A DNA stretch of 64,000 nucleotides from Woeseiaceae bacterium (GCA_028289545.1 JANQPG010000032.1:124001-188000); one strand, 5' to 3'. Shown: positions 30,057-39,185, numbered from the stretch's first letter. Notes: generated by a model not told the origin, from the sequence alone. Made by a program: numbers and translations.

Positions 30057-31928
30057 TTGAACCGTAAAGACCAACAGCTCGGCATGCACGCGGCCATTAC
30101 GCGCCGCGACTTCCTGAACGGCGTGAGCGTTGCCGTCGGCGCGGCGCTTCTGCCCGAAGGGGCTTTCGCCGACAGCGCCCTGCAGGACCAGCCGGGATAC
30201 TATCCACCCGCGCTTGGCGGGATGCGCGGCTCACACCCGGGCGCATTCGAAGTGGCGCACGCCCTGCGCGACGGCGCCCGCTGGGACGCTGAACGGCCCG
30301 GCGAAGACTACGACCTCGTGGTTGTCGGTGGCGGCATCAGCGGTCTCTCGGCCGCGTACTTCTTTCGCGAGACGCATGGACCACACGCGCGAATACTGAT
30401 CCTCGACAATCACGACGACTTCGGCGGGCACGCCAAGCGCAACGAATTTACGATCGACGGCCGCCACATGATCGGTTTCGGCGGCACAATGTCCATCGAG
30501 TCGCCGGGCAACTATCCGACCAACGCGAAGCGTCTGCTCAACGCACTGCACATCGACACGGACCGCTTCTATACAGCCTACAACGAAAAGCTGTACGCCA
30601 ACCTCGAAATGGGCCTGTTCCTCCGCGAAGAGGACTTCGGCGCCGATCATCTGGTTGCCGGAGACCCGACCGATCCGGCGAAGCTCGGCAAACTGCCGCT
30701 CTCGGATACGGGGAGAGAGGACCTCAAACGCCTACTCGAAGACAAGCGGCACTACCTCGATGACGTCCCGCCCGAAGCACGACTCGATTACCTCAACGCG
30801 ACGAGCTACGAAAGCTATCTGAGAGATCGTGCCGGCATGGGCGACGAAGCAATACGCGCAGTTTCCGCACTGCCGCGCGGCGTCTGGGCAATCGGTATTG
30901 ACGCGTTTCCCGCCAGGGCTGCATGGTCGAGCGGCTACCCGGGTTTCGGCGACCTTGAACTCGACGCCTATTCTTACGAAGACGAATCGTCGGAGCCGTT
31001 TATCTTCCACTTTCCGGACGGCAACGCGTCGATTGCACGCCTCCTGGTCCGGGCCATGATTCCCGGCTCCGCGCCCGGGAACACGATGGAAGACATCGTC
31101 ACGGCGCGTTTCGACTACGGCCGTCTCGACGACCCCGGCAACGCCGTGCGGGTCCGGCTGAACAGCACGGTCGTTCGGGCTCAGCACGTTGGCGACCGTC
31201 TCGCCGCACCCGTTGACGTCACCTACGTTCGCGATGGGGATGCCACCACCGTGCGCGCTAAAAACGTCGTTATGGCTTGCTATCACGCGATCGTGCCGAA
31301 GCTCTGCCCCGAGCTTCCGGAGCAACAGAGGGCGGCGCTGTCGACCTCGCTGCGTGCGCCGCTCGTCTACACCAACGTACTCATTCGCAACTGGGAGAGC
31401 TTTGCGAAGCTCGGTGTGTTCCGGGTTCAGTGTCCGGGCAGCTTCTACCACAATGTCATGCTGGACTTCCCGGTGAGTCTCGGCGACTACCGGTTTGCGC
31501 GGTCGCCGGACGAGCCCGTGATCCTGCACCTCAATCACGTACCCGGTGAGTACGGGCTTTCGGCGCGCGAACAGTTCCGTGCGGGCAAGCGCAAGCTCCT
31601 GGCGACGTCCTTCGAAGATTTCGAGCGCCACGCCCGCGAGCAGCTCGGCAGAATGTTCGGTCCCGGCGGCTTCGACCCGGCACGCGACATCGCGGCCATT
31701 ACGGTTAACCGCTGGCCGCACGGTTACGCCTACGGCTACGACCCGGACACCGACCGGGTTGCCTTCGAACCGAGCGGCTGGCCCGCAGGAAAGCAGCACT
31801 GGAAAACGGCCAGCCAGCGTTTCGGCAACATTGCGTTTGCGTCGACCGATGCGGCGTCAAACGCGATGAGTGAAGCGGCGATTGAGGAAGCCTATCGCGC
31901 CGTTGTGGAGCTGGGACAGGCCACTTAG
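30057..31928 (+). CDS. Tat-exported FAD-dependent oxidoreductase, spermidine dehydrogenase-like (copy 2)
   Basis: 623 aa, paralogue of the gene at 26583 (same blocks: TRRDFLNG with Arg16-Arg17, GGMRGSHPGAFEVAHALRDG, GGGISG at 91-96, LDNHDDFGGHAKRNEF, FPDGNASIARLLVR, INRWPHGYA-like ITVNRWPHGYA). The TTG at 30057 is chosen because it includes the conserved QLGM block before the Tat signal; the next ATG (30084) would cut it. Terminal gene of the three-gene operon. The two copies may differ in substrate, for example spermidine versus norspermidine. Confidence 0.75.
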   Translation: MNRKDQQLGMHAAITRRDFLNGVSVAVGAALLPEGAFADSALQDQPGYYPPALGGMRGSHPGAFEVAHALRDGARWDAERPGEDYDLVVVGGGISGLSAAYFFRETHGPHARILILDNHDDFGGHAKRNEFTIDGRHMIGFGGTMSIESPGNYPTNAKRLLNALHIDTDRFYTAYNEKLYANLEMGLFLREEDFGADHLVAGDPTDPAKLGKLPLSDTGREDLKRLLEDKRHYLDDVPPEARLDYLNATSYESYLRDRAGMGDEAIRAVSALPRGVWAIGIDAFPARAAWSSGYPGFGDLELDAYSYEDESSEPFIFHFPDGNASIARLLVRAMIPGSAPGNTMEDIVTARFDYGRLDDPGNAVRVRLNSTVVRAQHVGDRLAAPVDVTYVRDGDATTVRAKNVVMACYHAIVPKLCPELPEQQRAALSTSLRAPLVYTNVLIRNWESFAKLGVFRVQCPGSFYHNVMLDFPVSLGDYRFARSPDEPVILHLNHVPGEYGLSAREQFRAGKRKLLATSFEDFERHAREQLGRMFGPGGFDPARDIAAITVNRWPHGYAYGYDPDTDRVAFEPSGWPAGKQHWKTASQRFGNIAFASTDAASNAMSEAAIEEAYRAVVELGQAT

Positions 31929-32144
31929 GGCTGTCGCCGCCGCGCCAAAGGACGGACTCCAAGGGCGAATAAGTACGGTTTCACGCCCGGATTGCACATA
32001 ATCTTGGCAAATAAAGTCTCTCTGGACTATAGTTGGCTCGTCCGCTGCTCGGCTTACCAGACCCATTGCCGGCTGCGGTCAGCGGGCATTTGCAAACGGC
32101 AGCGCTCCAGCCGGGCTGCCGTCCGCAGCCGCGGGAGCACAACA

Positions 32145-33677
32145 ATGTATAGAAATGCATGTTTGCTGGCCGTACTGACAGGGCTCACCGTCCTGCTTTG
32201 CAAGCCAGCGCTCGCCGGCACCACGTTCGAGTTTCGCGAACCAACGGGCATTCCGTATCCGGCCTTCGAATCGACTTCACTCACCGTCCCGAACGATTAC
32301 GTTTTCAATGAGCTGAATGCCCTGGAAAACGAGATGATCGCGGATATCTACACGGCTGCGGCCAGCGATCCCGATCTCAGCATCACCAGCCTGATCTTCG
32401 AGTTTCCGAACCCCAGGATTACGCTGTCCGGCGAAAACACCAGCGTGATTCTGAGCGTCGCGGGAATCGACCGCATCCGAACCTCGGTACGTTACGACCT
32501 GTCCGGCCTCGGCTGGTGGATACTGTGCGGGTCGTATGCCTCCGGCACGGCCAGCATCGACGACGTCAGTATCGACGTCTGGTACAACTACTTCAGCGGC
32601 GTCATCGAAAACGTGAGCGTCGGCCGCAGCAATGTCTACACCGATGTCGACTGCTCGAACCCGATCAGTATCGGTTCGATCGTTCTGGCCATTGCCGATC
32701 TTTTCGACTTCGATTTCAGCTACCTCGTCACCGACGCGATCGACGGAGCGGCGGCGGAAGCGCCGCGGCGGTATCAGAACCTGTTCTCGCTGGAGGATGC
32801 ACTGCAGGGTCTCCAGGCCACGGGTAACCGCGAAATCCAGCGCGCCGTGGACGATGCGCTCGATTTCCTGAGCGGCGTGCGTTTTGCGGCCGCGACCTTC
32901 ATCAGCAACGAAATCACCGACGAGCTGATTGAGCGCCTCAACCTTCAGACCCAGGCCGAAATAGACCAGCTGAACGAGCGCCTCGAAGGTCTGGTCGACT
33001 ACATTGCGACCTACGTCCCGGAGCTCGACACAATGACCTTGAGTCAGCTGTTGAGCATAAACTTCGATTTGTCGAACTACCTCAACGGCAATCTTCCCGG
33101 GCTGCGCGCTTACCTGATCAACGAACTCAACGGCTACTACGCCAACGCCGTTGCGCTGGTCGGCAGCATCGAGGTGCAGGCCATTCAAGCGCTGGAGGAT
33201 TTTGTCAACACGGACTGGAGCCGGATCTTCGGCGGCGTCAACGTACGCCTGCGCGTGTATCGCTCGACGCACCGCGTCATTCTCGACGTCTATCACGACG
33301 CGCCGGCGACGTTCATCGGCAGGGCCGAGGCAATGGCGCCGTGTAATCCGGACTACACGGTTGCGCCGGTAGAGAACGCAAAACGCTACACGATCTTCAA
33401 CAGCCTGGGCGACGTGTACTACGAAGGCCTCGACCGCACTCACTTCACCTTTGGTTTGCTGGCCGCCGTCAGCGCGGAAAGCGACCTGGGACTCAAGAGC
33501 TACACGCGATCCGCAGAAGTTCAGCTGTATGCCTGGGGCGACTACCCCGGTGGGCAGGCTGCGTTCCGCTGGCCGCGGTGCCACATTGCCGGCACGCCGC
33601 TGCCGCCGCCTCCACCGCCGCCGCCCCCACCGCCGCCTCCACCGCCCCCGCCGGACTGCGGTGAGTTCTACTGCTGA
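32145..33677 (+). CDS. secreted protein of unknown function with C-terminal poly-proline tail
   Basis: 510 aa from ATG 32145, which has GGGAG 7 bases upstream and opens a signal peptide (CLLAVLTGLTVLLCKPALAG); the frame is open further upstream but without such signals. The first third is predicted beta-rich with Ile/Ser/Asp strands, the middle (about 200-380) helical with heptad-like Leu and Ile, the last part again beta. It ends in a run of about 17 prolines and then DCGEFYC. No family recognised. It stands alone between the polyamine operon and the converging cassette; a hairpin lies just after its stop. Confidence 0.75.
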   Translation: MYRNACLLAVLTGLTVLLCKPALAGTTFEFREPTGIPYPAFESTSLTVPNDYVFNELNALENEMIADIYTAAASDPDLSITSLIFEFPNPRITLSGENTSVILSVAGIDRIRTSVRYDLSGLGWWILCGSYASGTASIDDVSIDVWYNYFSGVIENVSVGRSNVYTDVDCSNPISIGSIVLAIADLFDFDFSYLVTDAIDGAAAEAPRRYQNLFSLEDALQGLQATGNREIQRAVDDALDFLSGVRFAAATFISNEITDELIERLNLQTQAEIDQLNERLEGLVDYIATYVPELDTMTLSQLLSINFDLSNYLNGNLPGLRAYLINELNGYYANAVALVGSIEVQAIQALEDFVNTDWSRIFGGVNVRLRVYRSTHRVILDVYHDAPATFIGRAEAMAPCNPDYTVAPVENAKRYTIFNSLGDVYYEGLDRTHFTFGLLAAVSAESDLGLKSYTRSAEVQLYAWGDYPGGQAAFRWPRCHIAGTPLPPPPPPPPPPPPPPPPPDCGEFYC

Positions 33678-33695
33678 GGCAGTAGGAAGCGAACA

Positions 33696-33725
33696 GGGAG
33701 CCACCCGCCGCGACGGGTGGCTCCC
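33696..33725. terminator. strong hairpin between convergent genes, likely bidirectional terminator
   Basis: Perfect 12-base stem GGGAGCCACCCG / CGGGTGGCTCCC with a 6-base loop, 18 bases after the secreted protein stop and 21 bases before the stop of the convergent membrane-protein gene. There is no U-tract, so termination efficiency is uncertain. Confidence 0.6.
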
Positions 33726-33746
33726 GGGTATGTGAATGCGGACTCT

Positions 33747-34349
33747 CTAACCGCCGAGCATGTCTTTGAGCGGAGCAATGAAGGCGAAGGCGCCTGCGTA
33801 CACGACGATCAGCAGGTAAGCCGCTATCGCAATTCTGGGCACCCACTTCTCGATGCTCGCCAGCGACCGGTAATGACTTTGCTCATGAGTGAGCACGCGC
33901 CACTCCGCGCGCCAGAAAGGCGACGCCGGCAGTCGTTGCTCCAGCAGGCCAATGACCTGAAATTTGGCCGTGTTGATTGCCCGATACGACTCGAGCAAGC
34001 GACTCCATACGATCGAAAGGGCAATGCCGCCTGTTAGCGCAATCAAGGTTGCCCCTCTCAGGAATGCGGAATCGGTCTGCGCAAGAATGACGGTAATGCT
34101 GGCCAGCAGGCCCGTGTGCAGCGTCAGGAAGAAAGCGTTGGCCTGATTTCTCGACCGGCTGATCGATTCGGTCGCGTTCACGCACAAAGCGTATTGCGAC
34201 AACACAGCTTCTGCGTATTTATAGTCTTCGTCACTGAATGAGTCCACGGACCTGTGATTCCACAAGGCCGCCTCCAACTCGTTCTCGACCGAATCTGTTA
34301 CCTCGCCGTGCTCGCCCGCGTCGCTTTGTTCGTCCCGATTCTTATTCAT
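33747..34349 (-). CDS. small multi-pass membrane protein, RipA/8xMP-like (tentative), last gene of the SIR2-TIR cassette
   Basis: 200 aa. An acidic N-terminus (about 1-45), then YAEAVLSQYALCVNATESISRS, three hydrophobic segments (near 73-92, 97-115, 172-192) and a conserved-looking loop (YRAINTAKFQVIGLLEQRLP, WRAEW). This pattern recalls the RipA-family octameric membrane proteins encoded in many conflict and defence neighbourhoods; the match is from memory and not verified. It ends the five-gene cassette, 73 bases after the nSTAND gene. It may be a membrane effector, a scaffold, or the restraining partner of the NTPase. Confidence 0.7.
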   Translation of the reverse strand: MNKNRDEQSDAGEHGEVTDSVENELEAALWNHRSVDSFSDEDYKYAEAVLSQYALCVNATESISRSRNQANAFFLTLHTGLLASITVILAQTDSAFLRGATLIALTGGIALSIVWSRLLESYRAINTAKFQVIGLLEQRLPASPFWRAEWRVLTHEQSHYRSLASIEKWVPRIAIAAYLLIVVYAGAFAFIAPLKDMLGG

Positions 34350-34422
34350 TTCGCCGCAAACCTGTGCTTGTCGTCGATCCGTAAACAGCGTCGATGCCTA
34401 CCCTTCAACCTTAGCACGCAGG

Positions 34423-36642
34423 TCAATCAACGTCCTGCACGACACGAAAGCCGATGGTCTCATCACCAAAACCGATATGGTTCCAGCTGCGCGAGTAGAC
34501 CCTCAACGCCTCCGGCGAATCGAACCATGAGCCTCCACGGACAACCCGCCGGCTGCAGAGGCCGGACAGCCACGCCGAACCGTTACTGGGCGCACGCTCG
34601 TAACTTTCGTTCCAGCAGTCGGCCACCCATTCCGCGACGTTGCCGTGAGTATCGTTGACGCCAAAAGCATTGGCGTTGTAAGTGCCTACGGGCGCGGTCA
34701 TCGATGGCATAACGTCGGAACAGGATCTGTTGACGGCCAGCGAACCAAGGCTGACGTCCGCATGGTTTGCGTAGGCACACAAATCGGCTTCGCCCGATTC
34801 AACAAACCCGTAGCGGCCGGTTGTGCCCGCGCGAGCGACGTACTCCCACTCCGCCTCCGTCGGCAGCCGGTACGCCGGGGCGGACGGGCTTTCAGCCCGC
34901 ACGGTGTCCGTTAGCCACGCCGCGTAGGCGAGTGCATCTTCCCATGTGACGTTGATGACCGGCCGGTTATCTCTACCCCAGCCTTCATCATCGGGTAATG
35001 GCCTGCCTACTGCCGAGGCGAACTGGTCGTACTGAGAAAACGTGATCTCAAACTGCGAAACATGAAACGCTTTACCAATCGTTACGCTTCGAGCAGGACG
35101 AGAGAATGACGAGCCATCTTCAGACTCTTCACCCATCACGAAGCTTCCAGCAGGTATTTCAACCATTCTGGGTAACTTGAGGCCGCCTCGCTGAATCAGC
35201 TCGGTGGCCATCGATCTCGATGCGTTCGTTAGCCTGGATCGCAGAGCCTCGATCTCGCGATTTTGCGTCTCGATCTGGCTGCTACGCGCCGCGAGCTCGT
35301 CGTACGCCTCTTCCACCGCGGTCTGTTGCTCGCGAAGCTCGGCAGAACGGCGAGTTTCGATAAACAGCGCTGCTATGACGCCCGATACCGCAATGACGCC
35401 GGCGACGAGGAAAACGACAAAACCCTGAGGGAGGCGAAAGCGTCGCTTTGCTGCGATGGCTTCGGCGAGCCGATCATGAGTGAGCTCGTACCAGAGATCG
35501 TTTAATCGATCCTCACGCCTGATAAGCCTTGCGTCGACGAGCGAATCGAGCACATCGGTGCTCAGGCCATAATCTCTCTGAATACGTTCGGCACTGATGC
35601 TGTCCCGATAGCCGTCCGGTCTGACCAGCCCGTATTCGCACAGGTCGCGCACCCTGATCTGGTCGATGTCAGTGTCGACGGTATCGACGGTTTCCAGGTA
35701 AAAACGCTCCAGAATGGACTGATACGCCAACTCCGTGTCTTCGAAGTACGAGGCAGTCGTGACCGGAGAATACGACCGGCCAAGTTCGACACGTTCGATC
35801 ACCTCGTGCTCGATGTGGCGACAAACGATCTGCAGCTGGATGGGCTCGAACTGCCCCCGACTTTCGAGGAAGTTCATTACGCCATCCACCATAGCCGGGT
35901 CGAACTCGAACTTCGGCGATACGAAGTCCGGTGACTCCAACTGCGCAGGTTTCACCATCGCAAGCCTTGCGCCTTCGCTGCGAAGCGGGCGAAGGCGATA
36001 CAAGTTGGATAGCAGCCCCGGCACCGCCGGCGCCATATCCTCCAGGGCACCGACAAACTCTTCCCGCAGACTCAATACCAGACGCAGGTTCAGCGGCTTT
36101 CCGAAATCGTCTCTGCTTTTCTCAAAAAGTCGCGACAACAGATTCGTATAGCCCTCTACATCGCTGCTGTCCGATCGCAATAACTCTTCAAACTGATCGA
36201 CGATCAGCACCGGAGTAAGGAACTCGTCGTCTTTGCTTAGCAGCAGATCGGAGAAGAACGATCTGAGGCGATCTCCGTGATTCGATGAAGACGCCGCCGG
36301 CAAGCTTCCGGATACCGCAATCTGATGCTCCTCAACAGCCGCCAGAAAAGCGTCGTTCACCCGATCCGCAAACCGGCTGTGGCGCACGTCCGCCCGAACG
36401 ACGATCGGCGCGAAACTGAGCGCCCTCAACCTCGGCAGCAAACCGGCATTCAGCAGGGAAGTTTTACCAATGCCGGACTTTCCGTAGAGTATGGTGATGT
36501 CTTCGGAGGCAATCCGATCCGCCAGACAGCTGATATCGTCGTCACGCCCGTAGAAGACGCTACGGCTGACCGGATCGTCGCCAAAGGACGCAGGCCCGGG
36601 ATACCGGAACCGTGAAGCGTTTGACTTATCGTCCGTCGGCAC
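34423..36642 (-). CDS. nSTAND1-type NTPase with TM helix, coiled coil and FGE/SUMF1-like domain
   Basis: 739 aa from GTG 36642, preceded by GGAAG and 2 bases after the SIR2-TIR stop; the upstream ATG would lie inside that gene. Order: STAND ATPase with Walker A YGKSGIGKTS (53-62) and Walker B LIVDQFEEL (146-154); winged-helix region to about 400 (WYELTHDRLAEAI); one membrane helix (about 406-428); coiled coil (432-477); formylglycine-generating-enzyme-like domain (492-739; RLPTEAEWEYVARAG, GNVAEWVADCW, VVRGGSWFDSPEALRVYSRSWN). The FGE catalytic cysteines that normally follow RGGSW are absent, so the domain probably binds rather than catalyses. With the NTPase inside, the FGE-like part would be periplasmic, an inside-out signalling design. 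Couples to the SIR2-TIR effector by operon structure. Confidence 0.9.
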   Translation of the reverse strand: MPTDDKSNASRFRYPGPASFGDDPVSRSVFYGRDDDISCLADRIASEDITILYGKSGIGKTSLLNAGLLPRLRALSFAPIVVRADVRHSRFADRVNDAFLAAVEEHQIAVSGSLPAASSSNHGDRLRSFFSDLLLSKDDEFLTPVLIVDQFEELLRSDSSDVEGYTNLLSRLFEKSRDDFGKPLNLRLVLSLREEFVGALEDMAPAVPGLLSNLYRLRPLRSEGARLAMVKPAQLESPDFVSPKFEFDPAMVDGVMNFLESRGQFEPIQLQIVCRHIEHEVIERVELGRSYSPVTTASYFEDTELAYQSILERFYLETVDTVDTDIDQIRVRDLCEYGLVRPDGYRDSISAERIQRDYGLSTDVLDSLVDARLIRREDRLNDLWYELTHDRLAEAIAAKRRFRLPQGFVVFLVAGVIAVSGVIAALFIETRRSAELREQQTAVEEAYDELAARSSQIETQNREIEALRSRLTNASRSMATELIQRGGLKLPRMVEIPAGSFVMGEESEDGSSFSRPARSVTIGKAFHVSQFEITFSQYDQFASAVGRPLPDDEGWGRDNRPVINVTWEDALAYAAWLTDTVRAESPSAPAYRLPTEAEWEYVARAGTTGRYGFVESGEADLCAYANHADVSLGSLAVNRSCSDVMPSMTAPVGTYNANAFGVNDTHGNVAEWVADCWNESYERAPSNGSAWLSGLCSRRVVRGGSWFDSPEALRVYSRSWNHIGFGDETIGFRVVQDVD

Positions 36643-36644
36643 CG

Positions 36645-37988
36645 TCAGCTTCCTTCCGCATAACCGATCGCTTTTTGCTGTCGAAGCGCCCAATCGTCGA
36701 GGATAGCCTTCGCCAATGCATCGCACTCGCTCGGGGATGGCACCGAAACGTAGTGCAGGTCTTTAAGATCCTCCTCCATCCGCTCACAACCGAGAAAATG
36801 GCATGGGATGACAAAGGCAACGCCGGGCGGCATCTTCTTCCGTCGCTCCAGCGCCGTATTGATCTCGTATCGCATCCAGCTTTCGCCGCTCGAGAGGTTC
36901 CCGGAATGCAGCACCGCCACGTAATCCACAACCTCTCGCAGAACGTGCCTTGCCCGATGCTCCCAGTCTTCACCGCCGCGTATGTCGTCCTTGTCCCGCC
37001 ACGTGCTGATACCTCGATTCTGCAGTTCCTCCGCCAGCCGCTGAACATCGGCTGCGTCTCCGTTGCTGTAACTCAGGAAAACCTTTGGGCCGCTGGGGTG
37101 TTCGACGTGTCCGGGCTCCGGCAACGCGGGCAGATCGGCGACCTCCTTTTCGTAGCTCTGGCGCAATTTCTGGGCGAACTCCGCGAACGACAAACCCGTG
37201 AAATCGATACGATGCTCTTTGTCGTAGTAGGTGACCGTTTGTCTGCTGTCGGGGAGCGCAAAGAAGCTGTTGACCTCCAGGGCAAGAGATCGCCAGCGGC
37301 TTCCGCTGACGGCGCCGCGCAGGACGTAGAGCATTAGCCGTTGATACCAGCGGTGAAAACCAAAACCGATAAACAGACAGGTCGTCGCGAGCCTGACTCG
37401 CCGCAACAGATACGCCGGGAGCGTGGACTTGTCCCTGATCAGGCGAACGAGGAACTCCAGAACGTCGTTTTCCGTCAGCACCAGCGACATGCCGTCCTCG
37501 GCGCTGCCGTGCAGCCCGAAGACGAGCGGACTACCGACGCTCGGCTCTCGCCCGGGGGCCAGCTGCGGGTCGTTCAGGTAGCGGACACCGGAACGGATAT
37601 GAAAGTAGGCTTCGATCGGGTTCTTCTGTTCTTGCTCAGCCAACGCGTTGGCCATGAAGCGATCGGCGGACGTCTGAATTACGAGCTCAAACGGCAGCGC
37701 GGCGAGATCGCGATGCATGCTGGTAGTGCTGTCGGCGTACGGTTTGAAGAACAATTCCGCCTTGTCGATAAGGTCGAATTCGTCCGCCCGCTCTCCTGAA
37801 AACGTCTGAGCCGCCCAGTGCAGGTCGCTGTCCGACTCTTCACTCAGGACGGTTGCCAGCTGGTTACCTAGCGGCTGCCCGGCACCGTCTACTACGGATG
37901 CGTCGGGTCCCAGGAAGAGCACACAGGTGCCGTCCCTGATGGAGCGCAGAAGGCGTCGCCAGGCGACATCTGTCAGGTTGTCGTTCAT
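36645..37988 (-). CDS. SIR2-like plus TIR domain protein, putative NADase effector
   Basis: 447 aa, soluble. N-terminal SIR2-like domain (about 12-275): VLFLGPDAS, LHG with His160, LVLTENDVLEFL, FIGFGFHRW. C-terminal TIR domain (about 300-432): FLSYS (304-308), STWRDKDDIRGGEDW, and the catalytic-type glutamate Glu375 in WMRYE. The SIR2 Asn normally found in a TTNYD-type motif is replaced (QTSAD, Ser107), so the TIR half is the more likely NADase and the SIR2 half may bind or sense nucleotide. Both domain types kill infected cells by NAD depletion in known phage defences. Coupled to the nSTAND gene by a 2-base gap and follows the SEDS gene by 43 bases. Confidence 0.92.
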   Translation of the reverse strand: MNDNLTDVAWRRLLRSIRDGTCVLFLGPDASVVDGAGQPLGNQLATVLSEESDSDLHWAAQTFSGERADEFDLIDKAELFFKPYADSTTSMHRDLAALPFELVIQTSADRFMANALAEQEQKNPIEAYFHIRSGVRYLNDPQLAPGREPSVGSPLVFGLHGSAEDGMSLVLTENDVLEFLVRLIRDKSTLPAYLLRRVRLATTCLFIGFGFHRWYQRLMLYVLRGAVSGSRWRSLALEVNSFFALPDSRQTVTYYDKEHRIDFTGLSFAEFAQKLRQSYEKEVADLPALPEPGHVEHPSGPKVFLSYSNGDAADVQRLAEELQNRGISTWRDKDDIRGGEDWEHRARHVLREVVDYVAVLHSGNLSSGESWMRYEINTALERRKKMPPGVAFVIPCHFLGCERMEEDLKDLHYVSVPSPSECDALAKAILDDWALRQQKAIGYAEGS

Positions 37989-38031
37989 ATCAAGCTACGC
38001 GCACCACGCGTTAAAGAGACTCAGGTCCGCA

Positions 38032-39126
38032 TCATCTTGCAAGGCGTCCGGCTCGACGATCCAGTTCTACTCTCGCCACCATGCCAAGCATGACCGACAG
38101 GATCAGAAGATGCGTGCCGCCATAGCTTACGAATGGCAGTGAGGAGCCAATGATCGGTAGCAGGCCGACCACGGAGAACGAATTCACCAACGTCGCCAGC
38201 GCAATAACGATAGCCACGCCTTTTGCGAACGTTGCAGCGAACGGCGCACCTGCTTTTCCCGCTATCAGACCCAGGCGCCAGATGCGCCATACCAGCAGCA
38301 TCAGTATGCCGATCAGGGCAATGGCGCCGACAGCGCCCGTTTCTTCAGCGATCATGGCCAAGACAAATGAGCTGTGAACTTCAGGCAAATAGAAAAGTTT
38401 CTGAATACTGCCGCCATAGCCTAAACCGAATATTTCACCTCTACCGAATGCGATTAAGGACTGCGTGAGCTGATAGCCGGAATTTAGGGGATCACCCCAC
38501 GGGTTGAAATAGCTAGTAAGCCGAGCCATCCGGTACGGAGATGCAATAGCAAAGAACGCCAAGAGCGAGATCGCACCTATAATGAGCGCGACGAAAGCCG
38601 AAAGTCGCGCGCCCGAAACGAACAGCAACAGCAGTGCCATGAACGCGAGCAAGAACATAGACCCAAAGTCGGGTTGCATCAACATCAGCCAGCATATTGC
38701 CGCAATAGCGAACCCCGGACGTACAACACCGGCGTAGGTCGTCTGAAGAGATTTACGGTGCTTGGCCACATATCGGGCTATGTAAATTACGCAAAGCCAG
38801 GTCATGACGACAGGCACGGTGACTGTCAGAAAAGGCAACTGTATCCAGCGCGACGCACCGTTTACGCTTAAACCAATCCCGGGTATCAGCACGAGCACCC
38901 CGAGCAAGGCGGCAGCGGGCAGCGCAAGAACCGATAGCTGCCGCCAACGCGACGTTGAGACCATAGCCGCACAACCAAATCCTATGATTGCGACGACAAC
39001 GTAAGTCAGGTGCCGTGTCGCTCGGTACTCAAAACCAGAGATCGCAGCCGAAGATTGCGCAGCCAACCCGATGGCCAACATCAGCAGCCAAAGTAAGACA
39101 AGTTGACGGTCAAGGTAGCGATACAC
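38032..39126 (-). CDS. FtsW-like SEDS protein lacking the catalytic aspartate
   Basis: 364 aa, about ten membrane helices. Close to FtsW in signature blocks: NGASRWI (90-95), QPDFGSMFLL, FNPWGDPLNSGYQLTQSL, GRGEIFGLGYGGS, LPFVSYGGTHLL. FtsW polymerises lipid II using an Asp in the block LPEAHTDF (Asp297 in E. coli). Here the block reads LPEVHSSF, with Ser253 in place of that Asp, so polymerase activity is predicted lost. Neighbours are a dead FtsI-like protein upstream (59 bases) and the SIR2-TIR effector downstream, not the usual mur/fts genes of the dcw cluster. Likely a structural or sensing paralogue. Confidence 0.9.
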   Translation of the reverse strand: MYRYLDRQLVLLWLLMLAIGLAAQSSAAISGFEYRATRHLTYVVVAIIGFGCAAMVSTSRWRQLSVLALPAAALLGVLVLIPGIGLSVNGASRWIQLPFLTVTVPVVMTWLCVIYIARYVAKHRKSLQTTYAGVVRPGFAIAAICWLMLMQPDFGSMFLLAFMALLLLFVSGARLSAFVALIIGAISLLAFFAIASPYRMARLTSYFNPWGDPLNSGYQLTQSLIAFGRGEIFGLGYGGSIQKLFYLPEVHSSFVLAMIAEETGAVGAIALIGILMLLVWRIWRLGLIAGKAGAPFAATFAKGVAIVIALATLVNSFSVVGLLPIIGSSLPFVSYGGTHLLILSVMLGMVARVELDRRAGRLAR

Positions 39127-39185
39127 AGTCTCGGCCAGTTGTTTTGTACGTGCGATTGTTGGCTAGCATGCGTTCTATCTGTTCT

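Noticed and set aside
32277..33704. 475-codon open frame on the minus strand
   Set aside because: Antisense to the secreted protein; begins with Arg-rich low-complexity sequence opposite the proline codons and shows no domain.
34423..36642. Genuine formylglycine-generating enzyme activity (sulfatase activation)
   Set aside because: No cysteines at the active-site positions after RGGSW and no sulfatase gene nearby.
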